Positions 50,701-61,088 of a DNA stretch of 64,000 nucleotides are shown here, piece by piece. The stretch is taken from positions 434,001 to 498,000 of the forward strand of contig JABVXU010000008.1 in the NCBI GenBank assembly GCA_013365365.1, in the 5' to 3' direction. A model generated the notes under the pieces. It had not been told where the DNA came from, did no database searches, and saw only the letters and a program-made list of their open reading frames with translations. The position numbers and the translations under genes were made by a program. This DNA comes from Cruorifilaria tuberocauda (taxonomy: Eukaryota > Nematoda > Chromadorea > Rhabditida > Onchocercidae). The stretch's first letter is position 1. Each line of letters starts with the position of its first letter.

Positions 50701-50990
50701 AAGATATTCGAAGAAAATACCTCCTGCCACACCATAACACCAGAAAAACTCATAATCACAGCTTATCATAATAAATTACAGAAACGGAAAATTCAAAATT
50801 CGCAATGCAATCGCTGACAAACCATCGGAATTCCAGATTCCTTGAATGCTTTGTCTATTTCGTGCATATTATACAAAGTAAACTGGTCCACTAATTGTTG
50901 TCGCTCCTCAGGAGTAAGATCATTCCAGAAGCGCAATAAATAGTCATGTTTGCCAAATATGGCCATTGCCTTTGATCGATCTTCACGCAT
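47780..50990 (-). CDS. uap-1: UDP-N-acetylglucosamine pyrophosphorylase (UAP1)
   Basis: Makes UDP-GlcNAc from UTP and GlcNAc-1-phosphate, the donor for N-glycans, GPI anchors and chitin. Nine exons (50990-50823, 50679-50589, 50410-50194, 50083-49875, 49797-49631, 49419-49233, 48912-48771, 48453-48255, 47830-47780) join in frame to 476 aa (human about 505-522). The N-terminus carries HDYLLRFWNDLTPEERQQL. The nucleotide-binding motif reads VVLAGGQATRLGSTVPKG; the usual form is GGxGTRLG, so one glycine is alanine here. Other conserved blocks are SPNGNGGLYECLEA, FHVFGVDNVLCRVADPHFIG, VVEKTDPFERVGVIC, FRAGNIANHFFT, GYKLEFFIFDAF and EVKRSEEFSPLKNAE. After KIW an insertion (CIANPDHVLRR) precedes the strand that in human starts WYIMTS. 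The start follows a TTTCAG acceptor at 51043-51041. The product is in the cytosol, and it supplies the sugar used by PIGQ-dependent GPI synthesis, encoded 7 kb away. Confidence 0.95.
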
Positions 50991-53477
50991 GGCTTTGCGT
51001 ACTGTCAGTGCTGTACTAACGCTTACTTCGAACTTCGAATCTGAAATTTACTTCGAATACTGATTAAAACAATATTACATGTATCTTTTTATCTTTATTA
51101 ATATATCTAGAAGGGCTTTTACCCTTCTTTTTTTAAATCAATTTCTAACATTAATTGTAAGTTAATCCAGGAAGATCGAAACAAGCAAACTAGAATTTGA
51201 CAGGAATTTAAACACGCCATTTTTCCCATAGGAATTTTTCAGTTTATAAAATCATAAACCGTTTTACCGAATCAAATGCTGAGAAAATCGAACCGAGATA
51301 GGGAAAGATGTGAACTTACTTGGTAGCATTTATTTTTGAGAGATCAATTTCTAACATTAATTGAATTGAAGAATGTTTCTACGCAATTGAGCAAATACGT
51401 AATTAATAAATCTACCGAAAGAATGATGCTTATTTTGAGTCATAATATTTCAAACAGAACTCATTCGGGAATAAGAAATGATGAGATGTAAATTTTTAGC
51501 TATCCTCCACAGTCCTGTTCCTATCTCCTCCTTTTTCCGGGGGATGAAGAGAGGAAAACAGGACGAAGGAAGAGGGAAAGAGCAGAAAAGAATAGCAGAG
51601 TGAAAGTGAAATGTTCGAACCTGGAAATCAAGTACAACTGCAGTGGAATTATTATTCAATGAGGAATGAGGAAGCTTATTCGTAATAATGACAAACACAG
51701 GAGAAAATCACGACCAAATCTCTTCCCGTTAATATATAGGAATGAAAAAGACACAGGGAAAGAAGACAATTTAGATATCAACCTATTGAGAGAATTTGTT
51801 CGCACAATTGTGCTTCATGAGTTAGTGCGATACTTGAAGTGTTTGGCATGAAGTTTTGAGATAATGAATGGTTACGGTGGTGAGGTTGTGCGGTGGTTTT
51901 GTTGGAGTTTGTGAGTTTTTTGGAGAGGTGGTGGGAGGGCTTTTGGTGTTTGATATTCTTCTGTATTCCGCTTAGAACGCCATCCCTATTCTATTTTCTT
52001 GTACGGATTTGGTGAGATGCAACTAATTTTATGTCCATTTTTAGTTAATCTAATTTCAGTCTTTCCAACTCTTTCTCGGTTTTTTAAAAAGATTTGATTG
52101 CATAAAAATTGTTTTCAGACTTGGAAAATAAAATGATAGAATTTGATGGGTTGTGGGTAATTCAGGATTAGAGTAATATTTTCCTCAAAATAATTTTGAT
52201 TCCATGTGAAATAGCATCGTAGAATTGACTGAATTGTATATGGACATACTGCTCTGATTTGGATGTAACTTTTTACACGTGCTTTATGAATACTCACTAG
52301 TTACGAAACTTTATTATCGAAGAAAACCTCTAATACATCCAAGTGACTAGGTATAAATGGTAATGTCCAGTGGCAACAGTTTCTTGGAACGATCAACCAG
52401 AACTAAATCCTCTTTATTTCCGTATTTGCCAATACGTAATCTGTTTTGTGCCTCTATAGGCGGCAGCGTTGGTATGTTTTTTATTCGCAATACTTTTCTA
52501 TTTCGAGGAGAATTGTTAATGTGGTTTGCTTTGTAAATTTTATGGAAGCAGTGTCTCATGAAGTACGATCGACATTGTTGATATCAGTAAGCTTATATCA
52601 GTGAAGAATTAAATAGTTACCATGGCACTATAAATAATATTGCAAGGAAAACGATATTATGCATATAATTGTGCTACTGCTGATGACAGGGGTGTGGGAA
52701 ATGAGGACAGGATATTACGAATTGCGCACATTTTGCTCATGAAGTGTTGTAAAAGGTTGCGCAGCAAGTGGTTTTTTTTTTATTTATAAAAATTTGTTGG
52801 TAATTTAATCATTTTTGTTACTCTGTAACACTACTCCTGTTTTGTATTTCCTCTTCGCAGCAGTTAGTATTGCTGCTTCGTTGAGATTTTGTTTTCTATT
52901 TTTGATTGCTGTTCAAGTCGAATTACAAATAATCATAAGGCGGATGGTTCCTCGCGTTTGTTTTACTTTGAACGACAATAGTATAACGTTGTACTGGAAT
53001 GAAAATGTCATCAAATACTTGAGGAAACTTTTTTGGTCTTTACTTTTTCTGTGTGTGAGTGCAATAAGTACATATTAATGTCGCTAATATGCTATTTTTC
53101 CCTTATTTTTTTGTTCATTTGCATCGCTGTTGACGTCATGTAGTTGTTATATTACTGGAATATGCCAGTGGTTATCCATTAGGCTTTAGACCTAATTGCT
53201 GGAGGAAGTTTTTTCATCCATCAGTTGCTGATTTTATGGTGATGTTGGTTTTTTTAATTCTGCTGCTAAAAATCTGTTTTGTACATAAAATTTTTGCAGC
53301 TTTTTTTTCAAAAATTATTCGAAAGTTTTAGCTTTAGAAATGCAAATTTTTTTCCACATAATGATTCTCTTCCCTCTCTATAGAACCATAATGCTCAATT
53401 GTTGAAATTTACACAATACATAAGTTACAGTACTAGTATTTGTACTATTCGGCTGCATAATTGTTTCAAAATTGCAG
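50991..53477. other. Divergent region between uap-1 and the phosphate carrier
   Basis: About 2.5 kb between divergent genes. It should hold both promoters and the undetermined first exon of the phosphate carrier. A G-rich stretch on the plus strand lies at about 51874-51945 (repeated GGTGG/TTGG units). Open frames at 51450-51698 (-), 51666-51851 (+), 52347-52559 (-) and 52815-53078 (+) show nothing recognisable. Confidence 0.5.
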
Positions 53478-54949
53478 GTAAATCTGATGAAGTGGAATTT
53501 GGTTCTGTTAAATATTTCCTCTTATGTGGTCTGGGCGGGGTAATCTCATGTGGTACCACACATACAGCTATTGTTCCACTTGATCTTGTCAAATGTCGAA
53601 TACAGGTATCGTATAGAATTTAAATTGTGCAAAAACCATAGAATTTCTCATTGTGTTTTGATATTTATGTAAATTTATTTTGAGCTAATGATAATTTCCA
53701 GGTAAATCCGGAAAAATACAAAGGAATTGTGCAGGGTTTTCGTACTACAGTGAAAGAAGAAGGCTTACGTGCTTTGGGGAAAGGATGGGCACCAACATTA
53801 GTTGGTTATTCGCTTCAAGGACTTGGAAAATTTGGTTTTTACGAGATGTTCAAGATTTTCTATAGTGACATGTTGGGTGAGGTATGGTTATGTTGCTTTT
53901 CTTCAGTATACTTCACTGATATTATGCGCTGCATTAGATTCGTCCTGATGGATTAATTTTTTTTTATTTTATCTCGTTTTTTTGAAAACTTATAGATAAT
54001 TTGGAGAACTTTTGGTAACATTCGTATTTTGCTCTTTTAGGAATTGTCTTATCAATGGCGTACAAGTTTGTATTTGGCTGCTTCTGCATCTGCGGAATTT
54101 TTCGCTGATATGTTATTAGCACCAATGGAAGCTACGAAGGTTCGAGTGCAAACAGCTCCAGGTGCTCCGCCAACGCTTCGCGGTTGTGCACCAATGATGT
54201 ACAGAAATGAAGGAATGACAGGCTTTTACAAAGGCAGGCGTATCATCTGATTTTGTAAAATGATGGTATTTATTAAGATGCTTTATATTTTTGGGAAGTA
54301 AGCAAAAGACGGCGCTGAAAAGAAGTGAAAGGTTATTTATGCAGGTAAAGTATTTTGAATGCTTTTCAGGTTTGCCACCACTTTGGATGCGCCAAATACC
54401 TTACACCATGATGAAATTTGCCTGTTTCGAACGTACGCTGGAAATATTATACAGGTATGTGGTGCCAAAACCACGTTCTGAATGCACAAAGCAAGAGCAA
54501 TTGTTAGTCACGTTTGTGGCAGGATATATTGCTGGTGTGTTCTGTGCTGTTGTTTCTCATCCAGCAGATACAATTGTTAGCAAACTGAATCAAGAATCTG
54601 GCTCTTCTGCGGGTGCAGTCGCTAGAAAATTGGGTTTCATGGGTAAGTTTATGTGTGTTCTGTAATTAGATAGTATTTTAAAGACTTATCCTTAACTAAA
54701 ACTTTCTAAATCTTTCCAGATAATAAATGCTGTAGTCAACAATACTCCTCAAAATAAGTGGAATACAGACTATTATTTGCAGGTCTCTGGAAAGGACTTT
54801 TACCTCGCATTATAATGATAGGAACGCTTACGGCATTACAGTGGTTTATCTATGATTCCGTGAAAGTATATTTTAAATTGCCACGACCACCACCACCAGA
54901 AATGCCGCATTCGTTACGCAAAAAGCTTGAAACAGCCGGAAAATTATAG
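53478..54949 (+). CDS. SLC25A3: Mitochondrial phosphate carrier (SLC25A3), first exon missing
   Basis: Inner-membrane carrier that imports phosphate with protons for ATP synthesis. Exons 53478-53605, 53702-53881, 54041-54233, 54370-54642 and 54783-54949 join in frame to about 323 aa of the mature protein. All three repeats of the mitochondrial carrier fold carry the signature: [23 protein letters not shown] and [12 protein letters not shown]. The match to animal phosphate carriers is very close ([59 protein letters not shown]). The coding sequence needs a start in an upstream exon ending in phase 1 before 53478; I could not fix it. An in-frame extension back to about 53384 (after a CTCTATAG acceptor) is an alternative. 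Exon 3 ends either at a GC donor (AAAG|GCAGGC, after 54233), which gives the conserved YKGLPPLW, or at a GT six bases on (after 54239), which adds Arg-Arg. Confidence 0.95.
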
Positions 54950-57608
54950 AGCATATTCCTGAATAATTTTGCATGTCTGTTTACACATAATTGGATTTTC
55001 TTCTTTATATACAATTACTAGTTAGACTTTTGATGTTTATGTATTTAATATGAAACTTTGGTATGCAAAATCAACGTCAATAGAATCTGCTCAAGTAGAC
55101 ATAATAAATTGTTTCGCAGAATTCGAATTTATATACGTGAATGATAGCGGTAAAACTTATAAAGCTTCCTCTGCATATTTATTGATTAATAAACTCAGTT
55201 GTTAAAAACTCAAGTGGTTTCACTTCTTTAGACTTTTACTGTTCTTGACCCTTCGAAATGCAGCACAAATTATTGAAATGTGAAATAGAGCTTATAATAT
55301 CAGATTATACTGAAGTACTAGGCAGCGTTCTACAGTGTTGGCAGACGGTGAACTGTATCTAGTGCCTTTTCCATCCTTTGAAAAGTGAACATTATTAGTT
55401 TTAGTGGGGTCGTCTCTTCTTTTTTCGTCATGTCAACTGGGCTAGTCAGGACTGCACGGGATCTATCTGCATGTTATAACTATTACTGGAAAGTACTGCT
55501 AATCTTTGAGTATTCTTCGTGATGGATATTGGAGAATGCAATTATTTCTCTTGAATGAGCGGTTCTTAGCAGTGAAAACGCTTTCTGGTTGCGTTATGGA
55601 TCTTTAGGGATTTGTCTTGTATTTTCCGATGGTTCTCTTCGTGGGTATGATACTTTTTGTTATGCTTCGTAGAGGAAATGCTGCACCTAGAACATTATTT
55701 CGTAAGCAAAAGTGGTTTGGTGGTTCAGTTTAAAAAAAGTTTTTGTCTGTTGTATAGTGAATAAAAGTAGCTTTTTTATCGAAATTAAATTGATTTAAGG
55801 AGTTTGCAGTTGATAGTGGAATTGTTGATTGTACATGTCTGTATTATGTGAAGAGTTTGTAGATATTCATTTGTTAGAGTTTGTATGTGTGTCGTACGGG
55901 TCATACGGTTCAGTTGACGTGTATGGGAACAGTGCTATTGGTAGTTTGAATTTGTAGTTTTGGGAATCAATCTTGTAGTTTCTGGACTTCCTGAAAGCTT
56001 CGGATTCTCCTCTTTTATCCTTCATTATCAATGATTGAAAATGTTGATTTTTTATTGTAGAATTTTGTTATTCGTTACAACTATTTTTCGGCAAACTTAG
56101 TTAAATTTGTAAATAGCTGGTGCATCTAGAATTATTCACGTCGAATATTGTGATTATAAATTCAAGATTTCCTTGAAAAGGCTCAAAAAGTAGGGCATTT
56201 GATTTATGACAAGCGAAACTATTTTGTCCTTTTGGAAAAGAAGTTCCTTTTCAGCCGTACCCAGCGAAGTTCCTGTGTTTTTGCATTTCTGTATTCTTTG
56301 TAGATTTGGTGACATTGTCTTGTATTGCAGCATATGTGGCTGCTACCTTTCAATTAGATTTGATCAAATACGGGATTGAGTATAGCACGCTTTCCAGAAA
56401 TGTGCGTTAAATGTTGAATAATCTCATTTTAATCTGCATCATGTTTGGCCTTCCTATATTTGACTGGTGCTCTGTTCTCACTTCCCTTTCAGATTGACGG
56501 AAAGGATGTATCGGCCGTTATTCAAGAAATCTTAACTTGTTGCATACTTCTTGCACTAAAATTGGTTGCACTGTTCATACTTTTTAACGATTATACATAT
56601 CTGGATTATACTATGGTTTTTTTTTCTTGAAGGTAAATATGGCGAAGAACCATGAGATCATTTTATTGTTTTTAAACGATGAGAGAGTTGCCAAATACTG
56701 GGAAAAGCTTGTACTGTTGTATGCTTTGGTGACTAATTGCAGGGCTTAGGGAATTAGTTTCTATGAGATGTTCAGACTGTGTTACCCGGAGGTTAGAGGA
56801 AAGTTTGTTTCCCAATAATTTTTTTTTAATTTAATTTTGATTTATTTTCCTTCAAACAAATTTGGAATAAATTGTCTCTAGTAGACAAACATATCGATTT
56901 TTTTCACAATGACAATAAATATTCATTTGGAAAATATTGCTATCTCTTGCTGCATTTTAGTTTTTCTCTTGATTCCTGAATTCTCTCTTTAAATACAGTA
57001 ATATTGTAATTTTATGTACTGTTAATTCTTATATGGAATACTGTTGTAATATTTTTGAATATTTTTTAATTTGAAATACAGGATCCTGGTTATTCAGTTT
57101 TATAAGTTTATGGAAAGGTTTATTTCAGGGAAATTGCAGTGATTTTTCGGAGGAAAAATGTTATTATTTTCATTTTTCAGTATTTTCGATTAATATTTTT
57201 TTCTGGCAAATGAAAAATGTTACATCCCATAAAACTTAAATGCCATGAAACATTTCAGTTTGTTATGAATAGGAAGCATATCAGTCAATTGGGGAATTCT
57301 AAAAAGTGTTGTAATCATATAAGTTCATTCAACTTCGTATGTAATCATGTTTGTGCACTTGTGATCCAAATTTTGTAAATGATTTTATTACCTTCAGTAA
57401 AAATGTAACTTTTGTCCATTAGTTTCCTAATGTGATTTGTACACTGTTTGTAATAGATGTTTATATAATTTATATTCTAAATATTGCAATTCGAGTAAAA
57501 TAGAAATCTATTTTTTTTTCCGGTGTTGCTGATTGTTTCAGGAAATCAAGATCCGAAATGGTGAATGAACTGCGCGGACACTGCTGAATAAAAAAAAGTT
57601 ACGCAACA
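54950..57608. other. Intergenic between phosphate carrier and PIGQ
   Basis: About 2.7 kb, both neighbours on the plus strand. The frame at 56445-56630 shows no recognisable domain. A TTGTTTCAG acceptor ends at 57540, about 70 nt before the chosen PIGQ start, and could be its trans-splice site. T-rich stretches at about 56817-57200. No gene seen. Confidence 0.5.
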
Positions 57609-58986
57609 ATGTCTGATCCGTTTTATCAGTTATTCGTTCTTATTTCGTCACTTGCGAAATATTCCGCAGTTGTGTCCAGACTGCAGTGCAAGTGGAAAGG
57701 TTCATGTCGGTCGGTTTTTTGCAAACATTTCAAGCTAATCTATATAAGTCTATAGAGCATTTACATAAAAACTCTTTAGGATACAACGTCAAATTCTGGA
57801 TACTATCCTTGGAGTAATCGTTTGGAAAGAGCTGTCGGAGGTCGATTTTTTTTCTGGTTATATTTGGAATGGACTTGCTATGATGATCACTAATTTGGAG
57901 GAAGTTGTCTTTTGATTTAGATTTAGAGATTATTGAAGCCGCGGAATATTGGTGTGGGAAGTGACTTGATTAGAGAATTCTGAACCATTCAGATAATATT
58001 ATCAGTTTTTAGCTAATACACTGGCTCACTACATATCCTGCTGGCTTGAAATTAAATGCTCATTTGAATACTATATTATCGCAGTTCTTCGTTTATCATA
58101 TCTACTTATGGCAAAGTAAGTTTATTACTAATATGATCTGAGTTCTTTGTTTATGGTAAAGTTTTTTTAAGATCGGAAAGAAATGCTGGTTCTCGAGGCC
58201 CGTAATTTATTACTTTTAAAAAATTTTTAGAAAATCTATTACTTTTTTATTTATATCCTAATAGTGCAATCTCAAAAAATCTTGAAAACGAAATCCCAAA
58301 TATACTGCCAACTTTCATTATAACAACACTTTCCTTTTCCAGCTTATTTATCAGTGGCAAGTGTTTACATTGGATGTGGTTTTATATCTTTATCATGCTT
58401 TTTCGGGTTGTCCGTTTTTTTCGCTGCTTTATCTGATCTCCTCCGGCTACTTACCGTGCATATATACTGTTTCCACATCTACGCTTTGAAGCAAGTGGCA
58501 TTATTTTTTATTTTGCCGATGTTTGAAAGTGATTATTTTGTCTAAAGATATTGAAAATTGCGTTATTCTTATAGGTTAGCGACATTGTTGGTGATGTCAA
58601 TAAAATCACTTTGGAGGTTATTTCGTGGTCGGAAATATAATCCATTACGTCAAAGGGTTGATTCAGTGAAACTGGACACAAGGCAGCTGTTCATAGCTAC
58701 TCTATTTTTCATTATATTACTTTTCCTTCTTCCTACAATACTTGTTTATTTCTTTGTATTTTCATCCGTAAGTTTTGAATTGTAAAATTTTGTTAATAAT
58801 AACTTTATCATTTCAATAGGGACTGGAAGTAGAAATTTTTATCTATGAAAAATTTGATCAATTTTTATCAATAATGGTAAATAGTTGCAGTTACACTGCG
58901 CAGTACGCATTATGCAGATGGTCCTTTTGTTGCTGTCGATGATTCAGGATGAAGTTATCTTCCGTGCTTTTAAACTGCATTGTTAG
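57609..58986 (+). CDS. PIGQ: PIGQ/Gpi1, subunit of GPI-GlcNAc transferase
   Basis: PIGQ (yeast Gpi1) is an ER-membrane subunit of the complex that moves GlcNAc from UDP-GlcNAc to phosphatidylinositol, the first step of GPI-anchor synthesis. Exons 57609-57691, 57780-57903, 58013-58115, 58343-58490, 58575-58767 and 58891-58986 join in frame to about 248 aa. The conserved Gpi1 core is clear: QRQILDTILGVIVWKELS, WLTTYPAGLKLNAHLN, FFVYHIYLW, SDLLRLLTVHIYCFHIYA, SLWRLFRGRKYNPLRQRVDS and TRQLFIATLFFIILLFLLP, with several membrane helices. Human PIGQ is more than twice as long, mainly through an N-terminal region absent here; upstream exons may have been missed. Exon 4 to 5 requires a GC donor of ideal form (GAA|GCAAGT after 58490). 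The 3' end is uncertain: translation may stop at 58986, or splice from 58953 into an open 60-codon exon at 59259-59438. Confidence 0.87.
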
Positions 58987-59131
58987 TGAAGAGTATGTAA
59001 TTTCGAAGCTTTTAAAATTATATTTTTTGATTCACTACACCTCTAACTAAATTTTATTGATATACGCCATTCTAATAAATTTATTACACTTTTCATCGTG
59101 CGCAAGAAATGTAACACGGAAAGTTATTCGG

Positions 59132-59191
59132 ATGTATGTGATTAAGAACTACTATGTGATCATTCACATAGTAGTTCTTAATCATATATAT
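59132..59191. repeat. Near-perfect 60-nt hairpin
   Basis: A 21-bp perfect inverted repeat (59139-59159 with 59164-59184) has a 4-nt loop (59160-59163). It extends outward to a 28-bp stem (59132-59191) with two G-T pairs. It lies between the PIGQ coding end and the CEP41-like gene. It may be a terminator-like RNA fold, a tiny fold-back element, or an RNA hairpin. Confidence 0.85.
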
Positions 59192-59300
59192 GAAAATAAT
59201 TGATCTGGGAATTTTTTAATTATAAAGACCTGACTTTCGAAAAATTATATTTTCTTAGAAAACTTCTGGAAATGTTTCAATTTTTCCTGTTGCGAGCATA

Positions 59301-59412
59301 CGATATCTGTACTATAAGCTACTTCCAGGGAACACACGATATTGGTATCTAAAGCTACTTCCAGGGAAACCAAAGTATATGATATCTGTACCAAAAGTTA
59401 CTTCCAGGGAAA
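59301..59412 (+). repeat. Three imperfect tandem copies of a ~32-bp unit
   Basis: Three blocks begin with CGATATCTG-like bases and end with CTACTTCCAGGGAA-like bases: 59301-59332, 59337-59368 and about 59380-59412. They sit in an open frame (59259-59438) that follows a TTTTCTTAG acceptor, so they could be coding (repeating a Y-x-L-L-P-G motif) or lie in a 3' UTR. Confidence 0.7.
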
Positions 59413-59460
59413 TAAACCTTGGGTTAAAAGAAGGATAATTTCTCATTGCATACTAAATTT

Positions 59461-60373
59461 ATGAAAAGTAAAGGAATTACTAGCAAAATCATAGTGCGAA
59501 AATTGTTACTAGGCAACGGCTTCCCTGCTCAACCCTTCTGGACTATTGTCTCTGCTCGCACACTCATGTTTATTGCCGTACCGTTACCTACTATTTCGAT
59601 CGATAGAGTTGTAAGTTTATCTAAAGTTGAAAGCGCAATTTTTTTAAATATCAGCTGGCAACAAGTTATATCACTTTTCATATTCAAGATATGCCAGAAA
59701 TTTCTTCTTTTACTCATTGAGTTTTTACAGGTTGCTATATTGACTAACGAAAAAGCGCTAGCAACAAAACCACTCATCATTCTAGATGTCCGGCCAGAAG
59801 AACAGTTCGCTAAAGGGCATATTATCGGAGGTTTATTGCAAAATTTAGCATGGATTTAAGTTGCCAAAAAAGCGACTTACATATAATTTGCAATAATAAT
59901 TTGAAATATTGCAGCTGAACACTATCCTCGATTTCTTTTATGCCGTGAACAGTATGAAACAGAATCAATGAAGAGAGTAGGTACGCGAGGAACACTGATT
60001 GTCTGTGGTCAAGTTTATGGAGCTGGACAAGTTGTATCAACGTTTTGTGATAGAGGATACGATGCGGTTCTATTAAGAGGAGGTATATGAAGCATTTCTT
60101 GTCATGACGAAAAGCCTTAAGAAACAGCTTTCGAAATTACGTGAGTGGGGCGTGGAAACCCCACTACTTACAATTAAAGTTTCTCTACAGGAAAAAGCTT
60201 AACTTTCTTAAGATTTGGATAGCTGGAGATGCAAGTACCCAGAAGGATTATTAACGGCAACAAATGGCAAACCGATTAAACTGGAACTGTCAAAATTAGC
60301 CGCCCAACTTGCTGTCAATCGAAAACCAGTTTTTGAAAGAAGCAAGTTCAATGAATCTTTGCCATTTCCATGA
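59461..60373 (+). CDS. CEP41-like rhodanese-domain protein (frame break in last exon)
   Basis: Contains a rhodanese-like domain most like that of CEP41, a ciliary and centrosomal protein linked to tubulin glutamylation. Exons 59461-59610, 59731-59830 and 59915-60082 keep frame; the last exon runs from about 60214 to 60373. The domain has PLIILDVRPEEQFAKGHIIG, then TLIVCGQVYGAGQVVSTFCD and RGYDAVLLRGG, as in CEP41 (LLLDVRDRDSYQQCHIVGA... ). A cysteine sits in the active-loop region where CEP41 has none. After GG the expected L-x-x-W-x-x-x-x-PEGL pattern is present (DSW...EGLLTATNGKP), but as I count it the exon is one base short at about 60237-60242, so the two halves are in different frames. 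An alternative acceptor (GCAAG|TACC at 60236) would restore frame by skipping eight or nine residues. The N-terminal exon looks unlike CEP41 and may not be the true start. Confidence 0.68.
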
Positions 60374-61088
60374 CTTTATTTCAAATTACTGATTAGTTTC
60401 TTCTCTTAAAATGCAAGTTCCAGAAGGGGAATATTCAATAAATGCAAGCTCACGAGAAACTTGTTTTATAGTTGGATTCTTGAAAGCAACGACGAGCTCG
60501 ATAAACAGGAATAGCGTTCGTGTAGAAGTGAGTCAAGAAAGCCAAATGAACAAACGTAGAGCTTGGAGATAATTCCTATGCCATTAATTTCCCTATCAAA
60601 ATAATGCTACTAGATGTGAAACTCCTTCTGAGACAACAAGGTTACCATCCATTTAATTCATCCCCGGTGCTAAATACACTGCACCTCACAAAAATATAGG
60701 TGACGACTTTGCTCTCGTGTTCTGTATTCATTGACTAATAAAATATAATACATGGCACATTTAACTTTAACATCTTTAACATGAACAGTAATATTCAGTC
60801 AACAAAAATTAAAAAAGGTATGAGTCCGAAGGTTTGAGGATTTTATTATTTGAATATTATAGAGTAGCCAAAATTATTGTTGATCTAATATTCCTAAAGT
60901 CAAAAATCAAATACCCCAACGGAGGCATAACACGGATTCTTTACATGGATATCTCTAAGAAATACTTTCGCTGCAGCATTTCATTTTACTAAATATCTTG
61001 ATAATTTAGCGAAATAAAAGCAAAAAATCGTTAGACCAAATGTTAGACCATTTTTAAAATGAAGCATATTCATAATACCCAAAATCAT
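60374..61088. other. Intergenic between convergent CEP41-like and NDUFB11 genes
   Basis: About 0.7 kb between the 3' ends of convergent genes. It should contain both 3' UTRs. No other feature seen. Confidence 0.55.

Noticed and set aside
52815..53078. 87-codon hydrophobic plus-strand frame as first exon of the phosphate carrier
   Set aside because: No donor of the needed phase with a family-like or targeting sequence; composition looks like chance in T-rich DNA.
58821..58877. Possible extra PIGQ exon (after CAATAG, before GTAAATAG)
   Set aside because: It keeps frame, but leaving it out gives a better match to the human helix that follows the FLLP segment.
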